From contig CAJXSF010000038.1 of the NCBI GenBank assembly GCA_913061515.1, positions 1 through 35,021 on the forward strand: 35,021 nucleotides of DNA. The letters run 5' to 3'. Below the pieces are notes generated by a model. That model saw nothing but the letters and a program-made list of their open reading frames with translations, was not told the DNA's origin and did not search any database. This stretch comes from an uncultured Gammaproteobacteria bacterium. Its GTDB lineage: Bacteria > Pseudomonadota > Gammaproteobacteria > Pseudomonadales > Pseudohongiellaceae. Positions 7,662 to 15,595 of this stretch are shown piece by piece. The position numbers and the translations under genes are program-made. How positions within the stretch are numbered: the first letter of the stretch is position 1; each line of letters opens with the position of its first letter.

Positions 7662-8120
7662 TTATAGGTCCTCAAAGCGATTGGCTGCATGAACCATGAG
7701 CATAGTCTCATGCTCCTCCAGAGAAAGCAGTGACTCAAGCAATTCTTTAGAAGATGGTATATGTGCTTGAGCGGCAAGATAACGGTAAAGTTCAATAACT
7801 TGTTCGTGCCGCTCGACAATAACATCCATAATTTGAGCAGAATCTAACTTCGCGAACGGCGAGTCACAGTGGACATGTTGGACTATTGGCTGCTTATTAA
7901 TATACTCGTAAGACCAAGTATTTAGTGCGTGCTCATCGCCTGATGCTTCGAAGTTATTGACCACCTTCATGAGCTTTTCCTCATGGTCAGAAAGATACAC
8001 TAGAATCATTCTCACCCTCTCACTGGTATTCACATCGGAACAGTGTGATAAACACTGACTAAGCTGTTCGTGAAACATTTTGGTCCAATGTAAAATGTCT
8101 TTAAGAGTTTCAACTTGCAT
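7662..8120 (-). CDS. Small helical ferritin-like protein of unknown function
   Basis: A 152-residue soluble protein that looks all-helical. Glu/His motifs recur in each long helix: DHEEKLMKVV, ERHEQVIELYRYL and SLEEHETMLMVHAANRF, the pattern of ferritin-like or haemerythrin-like metal-binding bundles. I do not recognise a named family with certainty. The ATG at 8120 is chosen over a GTG at 8126 because the GGAG ribosome site is nine bases from the ATG but only three from the GTG. Its start lies inside the end of the upstream methyltransferase-like gene (11-bp overlap), so it is the last gene of a three-gene leftward operon. Metal binding or sensing is inferred. Confidence 0.75.
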   Translation of the reverse strand: MQVETLKDILHWTKMFHEQLSQCLSHCSDVNTSERVRMILVYLSDHEEKLMKVVNNFEASGDEHALNTWSYEYINKQPIVQHVHCDSPFAKLDSAQIMDVIVERHEQVIELYRYLAAQAHIPSSKELLESLLSLEEHETMLMVHAANRFEDL

Positions 8121-8763
8121 ATGCACTATCTCCGATTTTAAATTTCGGTATCCACGCAGGCGTAGTTTTCATGTATTGAATATACTTTCCCCCAAAATCC
8201 TCAATCGCCATTTCCTCTTCACGCTTTGCCAAATGCACATACACTGCTACTAGTATTGGAAACATTACTAAGGTTGGAAGTGTGGGCCACTGTAACAGAA
8301 AACCGAACATGATCATGATGAAGGCGATGTATTGAGGGTGTCGACAGCGCGCGTACCACCCAGATACGGCCAAAGAGTGAGATTGTTGAGCCTTATGGAG
8401 AACACTCCAAGCCGAAGACAGTAGGAAGAATCCTAAGATGATTAGTATGTTACTAGCGATATGAAACGGATCCCAATGTGGGTTACCTTCAAAGCCAAAA
8501 ACCGTGTGTAATAGGTGTCCATTCTCATGAGCGAGAAAATCGACTTCGGGATATCGTTCTGCAAGAAATCCGGAGAAAAAGTATATAGTTAAAGGGAACC
8601 CGTACATTTCTGTAAACAAGGCAACTATAAAGGCCGAGAAAGCACCAAAACTTCTCCAGTCCATCTTTGTTTTCGGCCTAGCAAAACTGAATGCAAAAAA
8701 GATAAATATTGCCGAGTTAATAATTACTAACGGCCAAAGACCGTAACTAGAATCACCGTGCAT
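8110..8763 (-). CDS. Isoprenylcysteine carboxyl methyltransferase-like membrane protein
   Basis: A 217-residue membrane protein with about five hydrophobic segments. The C-terminal half carries the ICMT/PEMT signature: GWYARCRHPQYIAF, where RHPxY is the S-adenosylmethionine-side motif, followed by REEEMAIEDFGGKYIQY, which supplies the conserved Glu pair and the Tyr before the last segment. Bacterial members methylate lipids or unknown envelope substrates; no prenylated cysteine substrate is expected here. AGGAG precedes the ATG. It is the middle gene of the leftward operon between the DUF2933 gene (28 bp upstream) and the ferritin-like gene (overlapping). Such genes recur in metal-resistance islands, but their role is unknown. 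Confidence 0.82.
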   Translation of the reverse strand: MHGDSSYGLWPLVIINSAIFIFFAFSFARPKTKMDWRSFGAFSAFIVALFTEMYGFPLTIYFFSGFLAERYPEVDFLAHENGHLLHTVFGFEGNPHWDPFHIASNILIILGFFLLSSAWSVLHKAQQSHSLAVSGWYARCRHPQYIAFIMIMFGFLLQWPTLPTLVMFPILVAVYVHLAKREEEMAIEDFGGKYIQYMKTTPAWIPKFKIGDSAYAS

Positions 8764-8791
8764 TGTGAGGAACTCCTGTTCTTAGTCAGAA

Positions 8792-9064
8792 TTATTGACG
8801 GTGCTGGCTTTCAGAACTTTCGCTGACTTTATTCGAACGTCCACTAGAGCCTGCCCTCTCACTGCTTCTATTCTCGCCGTGGCCACTATGCCCGCCGTGC
8901 ATAAATATATGCATGAAAGGACACGCAAGTAGGATTAGAAAAGGTAGATATTGCCAAACGTGCTGTCGATGCTCCATTAGCAGGAAATAAGTCGCGGCGC
9001 CGATAAGCCCCAGCGCCGCCCAACCTTTCGGCGTTGACCAAAATGATATCGGTTTATCCTTCAT
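8792..9064 (-). CDS. DUF2933-type small membrane protein with His/Gly-rich tail
   Basis: A 90-residue protein. The N-terminal WSTPKGWAALGLIGAATYFL and the following HRQHVWQYLPFLILLACPFM form two short membrane segments, then HIFMHGGHSGHGE and a Ser/Arg-rich hydrophilic tail. This matches my recollection of the DUF2933 family, short proteins found in copper and silver islands. The His cluster directly after the second membrane segment could bind metal at the membrane surface (inference). GGAGAG lies upstream of the ATG at 9064. It is the first gene of the leftward three-gene operon; its promoter must lie in the 485-bp gap to its right. Confidence 0.8.
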   Translation of the reverse strand: MKDKPISFWSTPKGWAALGLIGAATYFLLMEHRQHVWQYLPFLILLACPFMHIFMHGGHSGHGENRSSERAGSSGRSNKVSESSESQHRQ

Positions 9065-9549
9065 ATCGTCTCTCCTGAAACAAATTGCCAGTTACTGAAC
9101 TAACGCACCACTTAAGAACAGAGCATCGGTCGAGATTCTAAAATTGAATTCTTAGCCTTGCTAGGACTTATACGGCGTAGAACGACTCACACTCTCCCTT
9201 GTAGAAACTCAGTCGACCACTCGAAGCGCTCGGGCACGGACTCAGGAATTCAGAGCTCCCCTAAAGGGGCGTAGGTCGTAGGCTAAGTGCGATACATGCA
9301 AAGAATCAATCCCAATCACCTATTAAATTGATCCCTATCAACTATCGACCACATAACCCGCAGAACGGTTTTAGTTCTTGCTATTGTGCCAGATAGCGCC
9401 CAACCTAGTTCTCAGTCTTTACATAAAAACTGGCTCTATATTTGAACGGTTGTCTATACTAAGTTCCCGTTTTCAGATGAATCGGCATAATACTCTTTCG
9501 CTTTGCGTGGACAAAGCCTAAAAAATGACACTAATAAGGACATAGCTAA
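9065..9549. other. Divergent intergenic region between DUF2933 operon and DUF5676 gene
   Basis: No ORF here has a ribosome site. Two short dyads are visible: CCCC-TAAA-GGGG at 9258-9269 and TTGAT-CCCT-ATCAA at 9328-9341. Neither has a T-tract or a clear promoter beside it, and I cannot assign a regulator. The right end holds AAGGA at 9536-9540, the ribosome site of the DUF5676 gene. Confidence 0.45.
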
Positions 9550-9804
9550 ATGAATATAAACGCTAACAAGTTTGCGATCTCTACTGCATTAACATTTTCC
9601 ATATTCTGGGTTGTATGTTCATTAGTTGTAATGCAAATGCCAGGAATGTCCATGCAAGCAAGTGGGTATATGGTTCATTCAAACATGGCTAACTGGGAGT
9701 GGGAAATGTCCTTCTCAGGAATATTTTATGGTTTACTTTTATGGTCAATAATATCGGGAGTGACAGCCTGGTTACTAGCAACAATATATAATAAATTGCT
9801 ATAG
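9550..9804 (+). CDS. DUF5676 family small membrane protein
   Basis: An 84-residue protein with two membrane segments (residues about 9-30 and 54-78) separated by a Met-rich loop (MQMPGMSMQASGYMVHSNM). The MNINANKFAISTALTF opening and the GVTAWLLATIYNKLL ending fit the DUF5676 family as I remember it, which is typically found beside copper/silver efflux genes. The Met/His loop could contact Cu(I) or Ag(I) (inference). AAGGA nine bases upstream supports the ATG. It appears monocistronic, 277 bp before the APC permease. Confidence 0.8.
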   Translation: MNINANKFAISTALTFSIFWVVCSLVVMQMPGMSMQASGYMVHSNMANWEWEMSFSGIFYGLLLWSIISGVTAWLLATIYNKLL

Positions 9805-10081
9805 CTGGCTCCTACTACATACAATTTAACAGCAGTAAAAAGTCAGGGAAATTAAACTCTGAAGTGCATAACAGTTTAAGCAGGAAAGGCCGCCATATTT
9901 TCCACATTAAGTAAGTTGGCGTTTTACGCGCAAGCAGTTTTCAAGGTCTGTTGTTCAGCATACAAATTACTTAAAACGCTTAAGCTCACTGATGCAATTT
10001 CACTGAATAGGTGTTACTATAATTTTTGCAGTTTTTCACTTAAACGCTCGCTTTTAAACGTTCCGACGTCTTATCTACTAT

Positions 10082-11413
10082 ATGAACTCTAATGAAAGTA
10101 GAACATCGCATTATCGAAAAGATAGCTTAACATTGGTCGGCGCGGTTGCGCTCGGCACCGGCGTAATGATTGGGGCAGGCATATTCGCCTTAACAGGCCA
10201 AATGGCCCAGTTGACTGGCGCCCTTTTTCCCTTAGCCTTTCTTTCAGCTGCGCTGGTTGTCTCGATCAGCTCTTACTCCTACGTTAAAATGTCGAATGCA
10301 TATCCTTCTGCTGGCGGAATAGCCATGTATCTTAAGAAGGCCTATGGCAGTACCGCGACAACGGCCTTCCATTCCCTTTTGATGTATTTTTCTATGGTGA
10401 TAGCCCAGAGTTTTCTGGCACGCACATTCGGCGCTTACACCTTACAATTATTTGAAATAGACGACTCTAGCTTGCTGGTACCGACACTGGGTGTAGGGTT
10501 GTTATTGATGGCATTTCTAATCAATCTATCCGCTAACCGCATGATCGAAGGTGTAGCGTCTGTACTTGGATTTATAAAGATTGGCGGTATCGTGATGTTT
10601 GGCGTTGTCGGCGTAGTTGTGGCCGACAAGGTGGAAGTTAATTTCTCGTCTTCCGCACCTGACGCCTCGTTAACAGGCTTTCTCGGCGCAACTGCACTCG
10701 GAATTCTTGCCTTCAAGGGTTTCACAACGATTACGAACAGTGGTTCGGAATTGAAAAATCCACACCGCAATGTTGGCAAAGCCATCATAATCTCCATCGC
10801 TCTATGCGTGGTGATTTACACATTGGTGGGATTTTCTGTCGCAAGCAATCTTTCTCTTCAGGAGATCATTGAAACTAGGAATTATTCGCTTGCCGCGGCC
10901 GCAAGGCCAGCACTGGGTGAATATGCTGTCTGGTTTACAGTTGTTCTAGCAATGCTAGCAACAGCAGGCGGGATCATAGCTAGCATCTTTGCGGTTTCCC
11001 GGATGTTGGCAATGTTGACTGAGATGAGACTCGTTCCCCATAGGCATTTCGGCATGCCCGGCAGCATTCAGAAGCATACTCTGGTCTATACAGTCGTTTT
11101 AGGTTTGTTGTTGACTATGTTTTTCGATCTATCTCGTATTGCGGCCTTGGGCATCATCTTCTACTTGGTAATGGATATTGCAGTACATTTGGGGGTCTTA
11201 CGTTATCTTCGGCACGAAGTTGGTGCAAAACCCTTCATCCTAATCACCGCAATTACCCTAGACTTAATCGTTCTGCTTGGTTTCGTGTGGATTAAGTTAG
11301 CAAACGATCCACTAGTGATTAGTATTGCTGGCATTGTAATGGTTGTAATTCTAACTGTGGAAGTCCTTTTCTTGCGATATAACCCTATCCAGGTGGAACA
11401 CCACCACGACTGA
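10082..11413 (+). CDS. APC-superfamily amino acid permease-like transporter
   Basis: A 443-residue, about 12-helix secondary transporter. Helix 1 contains the APC unwound-helix motif GTGVMIGAGIFALTG, followed by SNAYPSAGGIAMYLKKAYG and, in the middle, GILAFKGFTTITNSGSEL, which corresponds to the conserved helix-6 region. The C-terminal tail ends in HHHD, which may touch metal but is too short to argue from. The substrate is unknown: the family moves amino acids and amines, yet the recurrence of this type in metal islands suggests a stress-linked role. A TATAAT at 10018-10023 could be its -10. No Shine-Dalgarno is visible before the ATG. It has a decayed paralog at 4765-5542. Confidence 0.88.
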   Translation: MNSNESRTSHYRKDSLTLVGAVALGTGVMIGAGIFALTGQMAQLTGALFPLAFLSAALVVSISSYSYVKMSNAYPSAGGIAMYLKKAYGSTATTAFHSLLMYFSMVIAQSFLARTFGAYTLQLFEIDDSSLLVPTLGVGLLLMAFLINLSANRMIEGVASVLGFIKIGGIVMFGVVGVVVADKVEVNFSSSAPDASLTGFLGATALGILAFKGFTTITNSGSELKNPHRNVGKAIIISIALCVVIYTLVGFSVASNLSLQEIIETRNYSLAAAARPALGEYAVWFTVVLAMLATAGGIIASIFAVSRMLAMLTEMRLVPHRHFGMPGSIQKHTLVYTVVLGLLLTMFFDLSRIAALGIIFYLVMDIAVHLGVLRYLRHEVGAKPFILITAITLDLIVLLGFVWIKLANDPLVISIAGIVMVVILTVEVLFLRYNPIQVEHHHD

Positions 11414-11615
11414 AAATAGTGAAATTTATGCTCTGCAGCTAATCACCTGAACACTCAGCTGCACCGTATATCTAGGTGTCTATTTCTTAGCGCTTATGCG
11501 TCTTTGAATATCACGGCCTCTAAGTAAAGCACCCAATTTTTCGATTTATAGTCGGAGACGGGAAACCAACATTCCAGTCACACCTAAAGCCACTCTCTAT
11601 AGAAATATTTGCACT

Positions 11616-12083
11616 ATGAAATACACAACCGTATTGGAGAATAAAGAATTCCATTTTCTACTATTAGGTTTCGTAACGAACTTAATTTGGGAAATAGTTC
11701 AAATGCCACTTTTTAGTTCTTACCCCGAGGCAACCTTTTGGGGGGTAAACATCGCTTGCATTCAGGCATCGGCTGGAGACGCTGTGATGCTTGTTGTCGC
11801 ATTTTGGATAGTTGCAGGCCTACTTAATTCAAGAGAGTGGATATTTCATTTGAGTATATTCCGAATTGTACTTTTTCTAGTACCAGGTCTGGTATTTACT
11901 ATTCTGGCCGAACAGCTTGCCACCGGATCGCTAAATCGTTGGGAGTATGGCGACTTAATGCCGACTCTGCCTTTTCTTGGGACAGGGGCTGCACCAATCA
12001 TTCAGTGGTTGGTAATCCCTCCATTTGTGCTATGGGTAGTTAAAAGGCAAATTTGCAAGTGCGAATCGTTTTCTGAGACATAA
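11616..12083 (+). CDS. Uncharacterised four-to-five-helix membrane protein
   Basis: A 155-residue hydrophobic protein with about four membrane segments. Polar residues inside or next to the segments look conserved-like: NLIWEIVQMPLF in the first, ACIQASAGDAVML in the second, then LNRWEYGDLMPTLP and GAAPIIQWLVIPP. The buried Glu, Gln and Asp and the RWxYxxxMP motif suggest a specific function, but I cannot place it in a named family. It lies between the APC permease and the MerR/P-type ATPase operon, separated from both by about 200 bp, with a weak ribosome site. Confidence 0.72.
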   Translation: MKYTTVLENKEFHFLLLGFVTNLIWEIVQMPLFSSYPEATFWGVNIACIQASAGDAVMLVVAFWIVAGLLNSREWIFHLSIFRIVLFLVPGLVFTILAEQLATGSLNRWEYGDLMPTLPFLGTGAAPIIQWLVIPPFVLWVVKRQICKCESFSET

Positions 12084-12220
12084 GTACTAGGTATCCAAAA
12101 ATCAGGTACATCACTGACAAGCTAACCAGCGTCCTTTCAGAATACTTGCTTAACATTACTATGCCTTGATGCCTAAAAAACGACTTGGAACCAACATTTG
12201 AAAATTTTTCATGCGAAGTA

Positions 12221-12251
12221 TTGACCTGTGTCTAAGACATAGGTGTAGCCT
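12221..12251 (+). promoter_or_regulatory. MerR-type operator/promoter with 19-bp spacer
   Basis: A -35 TTGACC (12221-12226) and a -10 TAGCCT (12246-12251) are separated by 19 bp, the overlong spacer that MerR-family activators untwist. The spacer is filled by a 21-bp dyad from 12224 to 12244 (ACCTGTGTCT-A-AGACATAGGT) whose 10-bp arms match at nine of ten positions. It lies 65 bp upstream of the MerR-family gene, so that gene is autoregulated and drives the ATPase and cupredoxin behind it. Confidence 0.88.
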
Positions 12252-12315
12252 TGCATCATAGTGTATGAAAAGCGGGCTAAAGGCTCAGGCTTAGTTACCG
12301 CAAGGAGAGATAAGG

Positions 12316-12744
12316 ATGCGTGTGAAGGAAGTTGCCAAAAACTTGGGGGTTACTGCAGATACCGTTAGGTTCTATACCCGAATTCAGGTGTTGAATCCGC
12401 AAACCAATCCCCACAATAGTTACAAAGAATATACTCAGGCAGACGTTGAGCACTTGAAGTTTATCGTCGCATCACGTGCGCTAGGTTTCACTGTGGAGGA
12501 TATCAAAAATATCATAGCTAAGGCAGATGAACATGAGTCGCCTTGCCCCACAGTGCGCCATATCATCGAAAAACGTTTGGAAGAAACCGAGCGCCAGTTT
12601 CAAAACCTGATCGCGTTACGTGCGCGCATGACTGCGGCGATCGCGCAATGGGAAAATATTCCGGATCGCGCTCCTAACGGACACATGATCTGCCACATGA
12701 TAGAGAGTTTTTCTGAGGGTTTGAATCATGACGCAAGCAACTAA
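12316..12744 (+). CDS. MerR-family metal-responsive transcription regulator
   Basis: A 142-residue regulator with the MerR N-terminal winged helix ([18 protein letters not shown], residues 3-20, then [15 protein letters not shown]) and a long dimerisation helix (residues about 78-113). Metal-site candidates are Cys77 (SPCPTV) and Cys126 in GHMICHMIE, flanked by His and Met. The pattern is not that of CueR, which has Ser at about 77 and a two-Cys loop near the C-terminus: here residue 77 is Cys and the loop has one Cys. AAGGAG at 12302-12307 sets the start. The stop overlaps the ATPase start by 17 bp, indicating coupled translation. It probably activates the ATPase operon in response to copper or a related metal. 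Confidence 0.9.
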   Translation: MRVKEVAKNLGVTADTVRFYTRIQVLNPQTNPHNSYKEYTQADVEHLKFIVASRALGFTVEDIKNIIAKADEHESPCPTVRHIIEKRLEETERQFQNLIALRARMTAAIAQWENIPDRAPNGHMICHMIESFSEGLNHDASN

Positions 12745-14992
12745 ACACAAAAAAGAAAATTCACAAACTCTAACCTTAATGGTCGATGGTGCTAGCTGTT
12801 CCAGTTGTGTAATGAAGATCGAGAACAGCCTGAAAGCTGTGAGCGGTGTTGAAAACGCCAGCATGAATTTTGCCGATAGAACGGTAACTATAACCGGCTC
12901 TGTCGAATCCGCTGCGTTAATTGATGCGGTGAAGGCCGCGGGCTATGCTGCGAGCCTACCAAGCACGGAGAATGACGACGAACTACTCGAGGAGAAAGAG
13001 CGCAGCGACGAGGCCTACTACAAGCACTTAATCCGCGACACGACGATCGCCCTCGGGCTCGGCGTCCCTCTTATGCTCTACGGCCTCATTACAGGCGACA
13101 TGAACGTGCAAACGAGTCTAGAGCGCTTAGCATGGCTCGCGATCGGTCTCTTAACCCTAGGGGTAATGATATTTTCGGGCAAACATTTCTATGTTGGCGC
13201 CTGGCACTCCTTTAAAAACCATAGTGCCAATATGGACACGCTAATCGCATTGGGAACAGGCACGGCGTGGCTCTACTCCATGGCCGTCGTGTCTGCACCC
13301 GCAATATTCCCCGAGATGGCGCGGCACGTTTACTTCGAAGCGACTGCGATGATCATCGGACTGATCAACCTAGGACTGGCATTGGAATTGAAAGCTCGTG
13401 GACGCACGTCCGAGGCGATAAAGCGACTCATCGGCTTACAACCCAAGACGGCTCGAGTCGTACGTGACTCTAAAGAGGTCGATATCGATATTAAAGACGT
13501 ACGCCTAGACGAAATCGTGCGGGTGCGGCCGGGCGAGAAGATACCTGTAGACGGGGAAATCTCCGAAGGCACCACAACAATCGATGAATCGATGTTGACG
13601 GGAGAGCCTATGGCTGTGGAGAAAAAAATTGGCGATAGGGTGTCCGCAGGTACCATAAACAAAAGCGGGTCATTCCTATTCAAAGCGGAGAAAGTGGGCA
13701 AGGATACGATGTTAGCCCAGATCATTGGCATGGTGAAGCGCGCACAGAATTCCAAGCCCCCGATTGGGCGCATGGCCGATGTCATCTCCTCCTATTTCGT
13801 CCCGGTCGTGATGATCATCGCAGTGGTCAGTGCCCTCGTGTGGCTTAACTTCGGACCAGAGCCCACGGTCGCTTTTGCGATTATCTCTGCCACTACCGTA
13901 TTGATTATCGCCTGTCCCTGCGCACTGGGCTTAGCAACGCCGATGTCGGTAATGGTCGGCGTGGGCAAGGCCGCCGAGGCCGGCGTGTTGATTCGCAACG
14001 GCGAGGCCTTGCAGACCGCGTCCAAGATTACCGCGATGGTATTGGACAAGACAGGCACGATCACGGAAGGGGTTCCGGCTGTGACCGACGTGATTACGAC
14101 GGGGGACAGAAACGAGGACGAAATACTACGTCTTGCATCAAGCCTCGAGGCGGGTTCCGAACACCCTCTCGCACTGGCCATCGTCGAATCCGCACAGAAA
14201 CGCGACATCAAACAGGCCAAGATAAGCGGTTTTGACGCTATCTCTGGGCAAGGCGTCAAGGCGACTCTAGATGGCTTGGAATTACTTTTCGGCAACCAAA
14301 CACTCATGCAGGAAAACGCGGTTGCGATCGATGACTATATCGATAAAGCTCAGGCCCTAGCAACGCAGGCGAAGACGCCGATGTATTTCGCAGTGGATAA
14401 TAAACTGCAGGCGATTATCGCTGTGGCGGACCCTATTAAGAAAGACTCCATCGCCGCGATCAAGCGCCTGCGACAGCAGGGGATCAAGGTCATTATGTTG
14501 ACCGGCGACAATCGCGATACGGCTAAGGCAGTGGCTCGCTTAGCGGGCGTGGAAGACTTTTTTGCCGAAGTCCTGCCAGGGCAGAAAGCCGAAAAAATCA
14601 AGGAGCTACAAGCACGGGGCGAGATCGTCGGCATGAGTGGCGATGGCATCAATGATGCCCCTGCGCTCGCACTGGCCAATGTCGGCTTTGCCATCGGCAC
14701 CGGCACCGATGTCGCCATCGAAAGCGCCGACGTCACGCTGATGCGTGGTTCCCTGCATGGCCTGGCCGATGCAATTGCCATAAGCAAGGCGACACTGCGC
14801 AATATCAAACAGAATTTGTTTGGCGCCTTTATCTACAACGTTGCGGGCGTGCCCATCGCGGCCGGTTTGCTCTACCCCTGGATTGGCGTCCTGCTCAATC
14901 CAGTGATCGCTGGCGCAGCGATGGCCTTCTCGTCTTTGACAGTCGTCAGCAACGCCAATCGACTAAGACTATTTAAAGCGAACACTCATTAA
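12728..14992 (+). CDS. copA: Copper-exporting P1B-1 ATPase
   Basis: A 754-residue Cu(I)-translocating P-type ATPase (CopA/CueA type) that pumps cytosolic Cu(I) to the periplasm. In order: one N-terminal HMA domain with GASCSSC (Cys24, Cys27); membrane segments from about residue 100; the actuator [11 protein letters not shown]; the transport motif CPC at 396-398 ([12 protein letters not shown]); the phosphorylated Asp440 in DKTGTIT; the nucleotide-domain HP at 479-480; and the hinge GDGINDAP from 638. The last helices hold [11 protein letters not shown] and MAFSSLTVV, the Tyr-Asn and Met-Ser-Ser Cu(I) ligands of the P1B-1 group. GAGGG eight bases upstream supports the start, which lies inside the regulator gene. 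A cupredoxin gene follows after 13 bp. Confidence 0.96.
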   Translation: MTQATKHKKENSQTLTLMVDGASCSSCVMKIENSLKAVSGVENASMNFADRTVTITGSVESAALIDAVKAAGYAASLPSTENDDELLEEKERSDEAYYKHLIRDTTIALGLGVPLMLYGLITGDMNVQTSLERLAWLAIGLLTLGVMIFSGKHFYVGAWHSFKNHSANMDTLIALGTGTAWLYSMAVVSAPAIFPEMARHVYFEATAMIIGLINLGLALELKARGRTSEAIKRLIGLQPKTARVVRDSKEVDIDIKDVRLDEIVRVRPGEKIPVDGEISEGTTTIDESMLTGEPMAVEKKIGDRVSAGTINKSGSFLFKAEKVGKDTMLAQIIGMVKRAQNSKPPIGRMADVISSYFVPVVMIIAVVSALVWLNFGPEPTVAFAIISATTVLIIACPCALGLATPMSVMVGVGKAAEAGVLIRNGEALQTASKITAMVLDKTGTITEGVPAVTDVITTGDRNEDEILRLASSLEAGSEHPLALAIVESAQKRDIKQAKISGFDAISGQGVKATLDGLELLFGNQTLMQENAVAIDDYIDKAQALATQAKTPMYFAVDNKLQAIIAVADPIKKDSIAAIKRLRQQGIKVIMLTGDNRDTAKAVARLAGVEDFFAEVLPGQKAEKIKELQARGEIVGMSGDGINDAPALALANVGFAIGTGTDVAIESADVTLMRGSLHGLADAIAISKATLRNIKQNLFGAFIYNVAGVPIAAGLLYPWIGVLLNPVIAGAAMAFSSLTVVSNANRLRLFKANTH

Positions 14993-15005
14993 AAGGAACT
15001 GGATT

Positions 15006-15359
15006 ATGCTGATTATCAATATTGCCGGCTTGGCCCTAATAGCACTCATCGTGTGGTGGTTCTGGCTCTATAAGCCTAAGGAAGCTGTTCTCACAGACTC
15101 CGATATAGTGATCAAAGTGGAAAACGGTGTGTACCAACCCTCGCGCCTGAAAATAGCGGCAGATACACCAATGACGCTCTACTTTCAACGAATGGACCCT
15201 TCACCCTGCGCCGAAACTGTACAGTTTCCCGATCTCGAGATCAGCGCAACATTGGCCTTGAATGAGAAGGTCCCCATCGCAATCCCTGCCCTTGCCCCTG
15301 GCAAGTACGCCTTTCATTGCCAGATGCAAATGTATAAAGGGGAGTTACATGTCGAGTAA
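15006..15359 (+). CDS. Membrane-anchored cupredoxin-like protein
   Basis: A 117-residue protein with one N-terminal membrane anchor (residues about 2-22, ending in FWLYKPKEA) and a cupredoxin domain facing the periplasm. The domain has the pattern of cupredoxin-1 proteins: NGVYQPSRLKI, then SPCAETVQFP, and near the end GKYAFHCQMQMYKGELHVE, whose His-Cys-x-Met-x-Met set supplies likely copper ligands. AAGGA eight bases upstream supports the ATG. It is the last gene of the MerR-regulated operon, so it probably accepts Cu(I) from the ATPase or protects the periplasm (inferred from operon structure). Confidence 0.88.
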   Translation: MLIINIAGLALIALIVWWFWLYKPKEAVLTDSDIVIKVENGVYQPSRLKIAADTPMTLYFQRMDPSPCAETVQFPDLEISATLALNEKVPIAIPALAPGKYAFHCQMQMYKGELHVE

Positions 15360-15595
15360 CTGAAAAAAAATTGAATAGCACAGACACTCTATATAAAAAC
15401 CTTGATAGGTATTCACCAAAACAATGGTTAGTTTCTAATTACCGGAGAATTCTCATTGGTACTGGCACTACGCGTGCTGCCCACTCAATGAAGTGAATCT
15501 CTCACCTAGGAAACGGCTCTAAAGCGAGCGAATGGACAAATTTTTTAAAACTAGAACCCTACCCTTGATTATTATTTACGTTAGTCCGCTATTTT

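Noticed and set aside
9258..9269. CCCC-TAAA-GGGG hairpin as a terminator or element
   Set aside because: Only four pairs in the core and no T-tract; expected by chance in 35 kb.
9328..9341. TTGAT-CCCT-ATCAA dyad as an operator
   Set aside because: Short, with no nearby promoter elements or second copy.
13330..14808. Long minus-strand frames opposite the copper ATPase
   Set aside because: They are low-complexity Ser/Ala/Pro-rich shadows of a gene with intact motifs on the plus strand, with no ribosome sites or family features.
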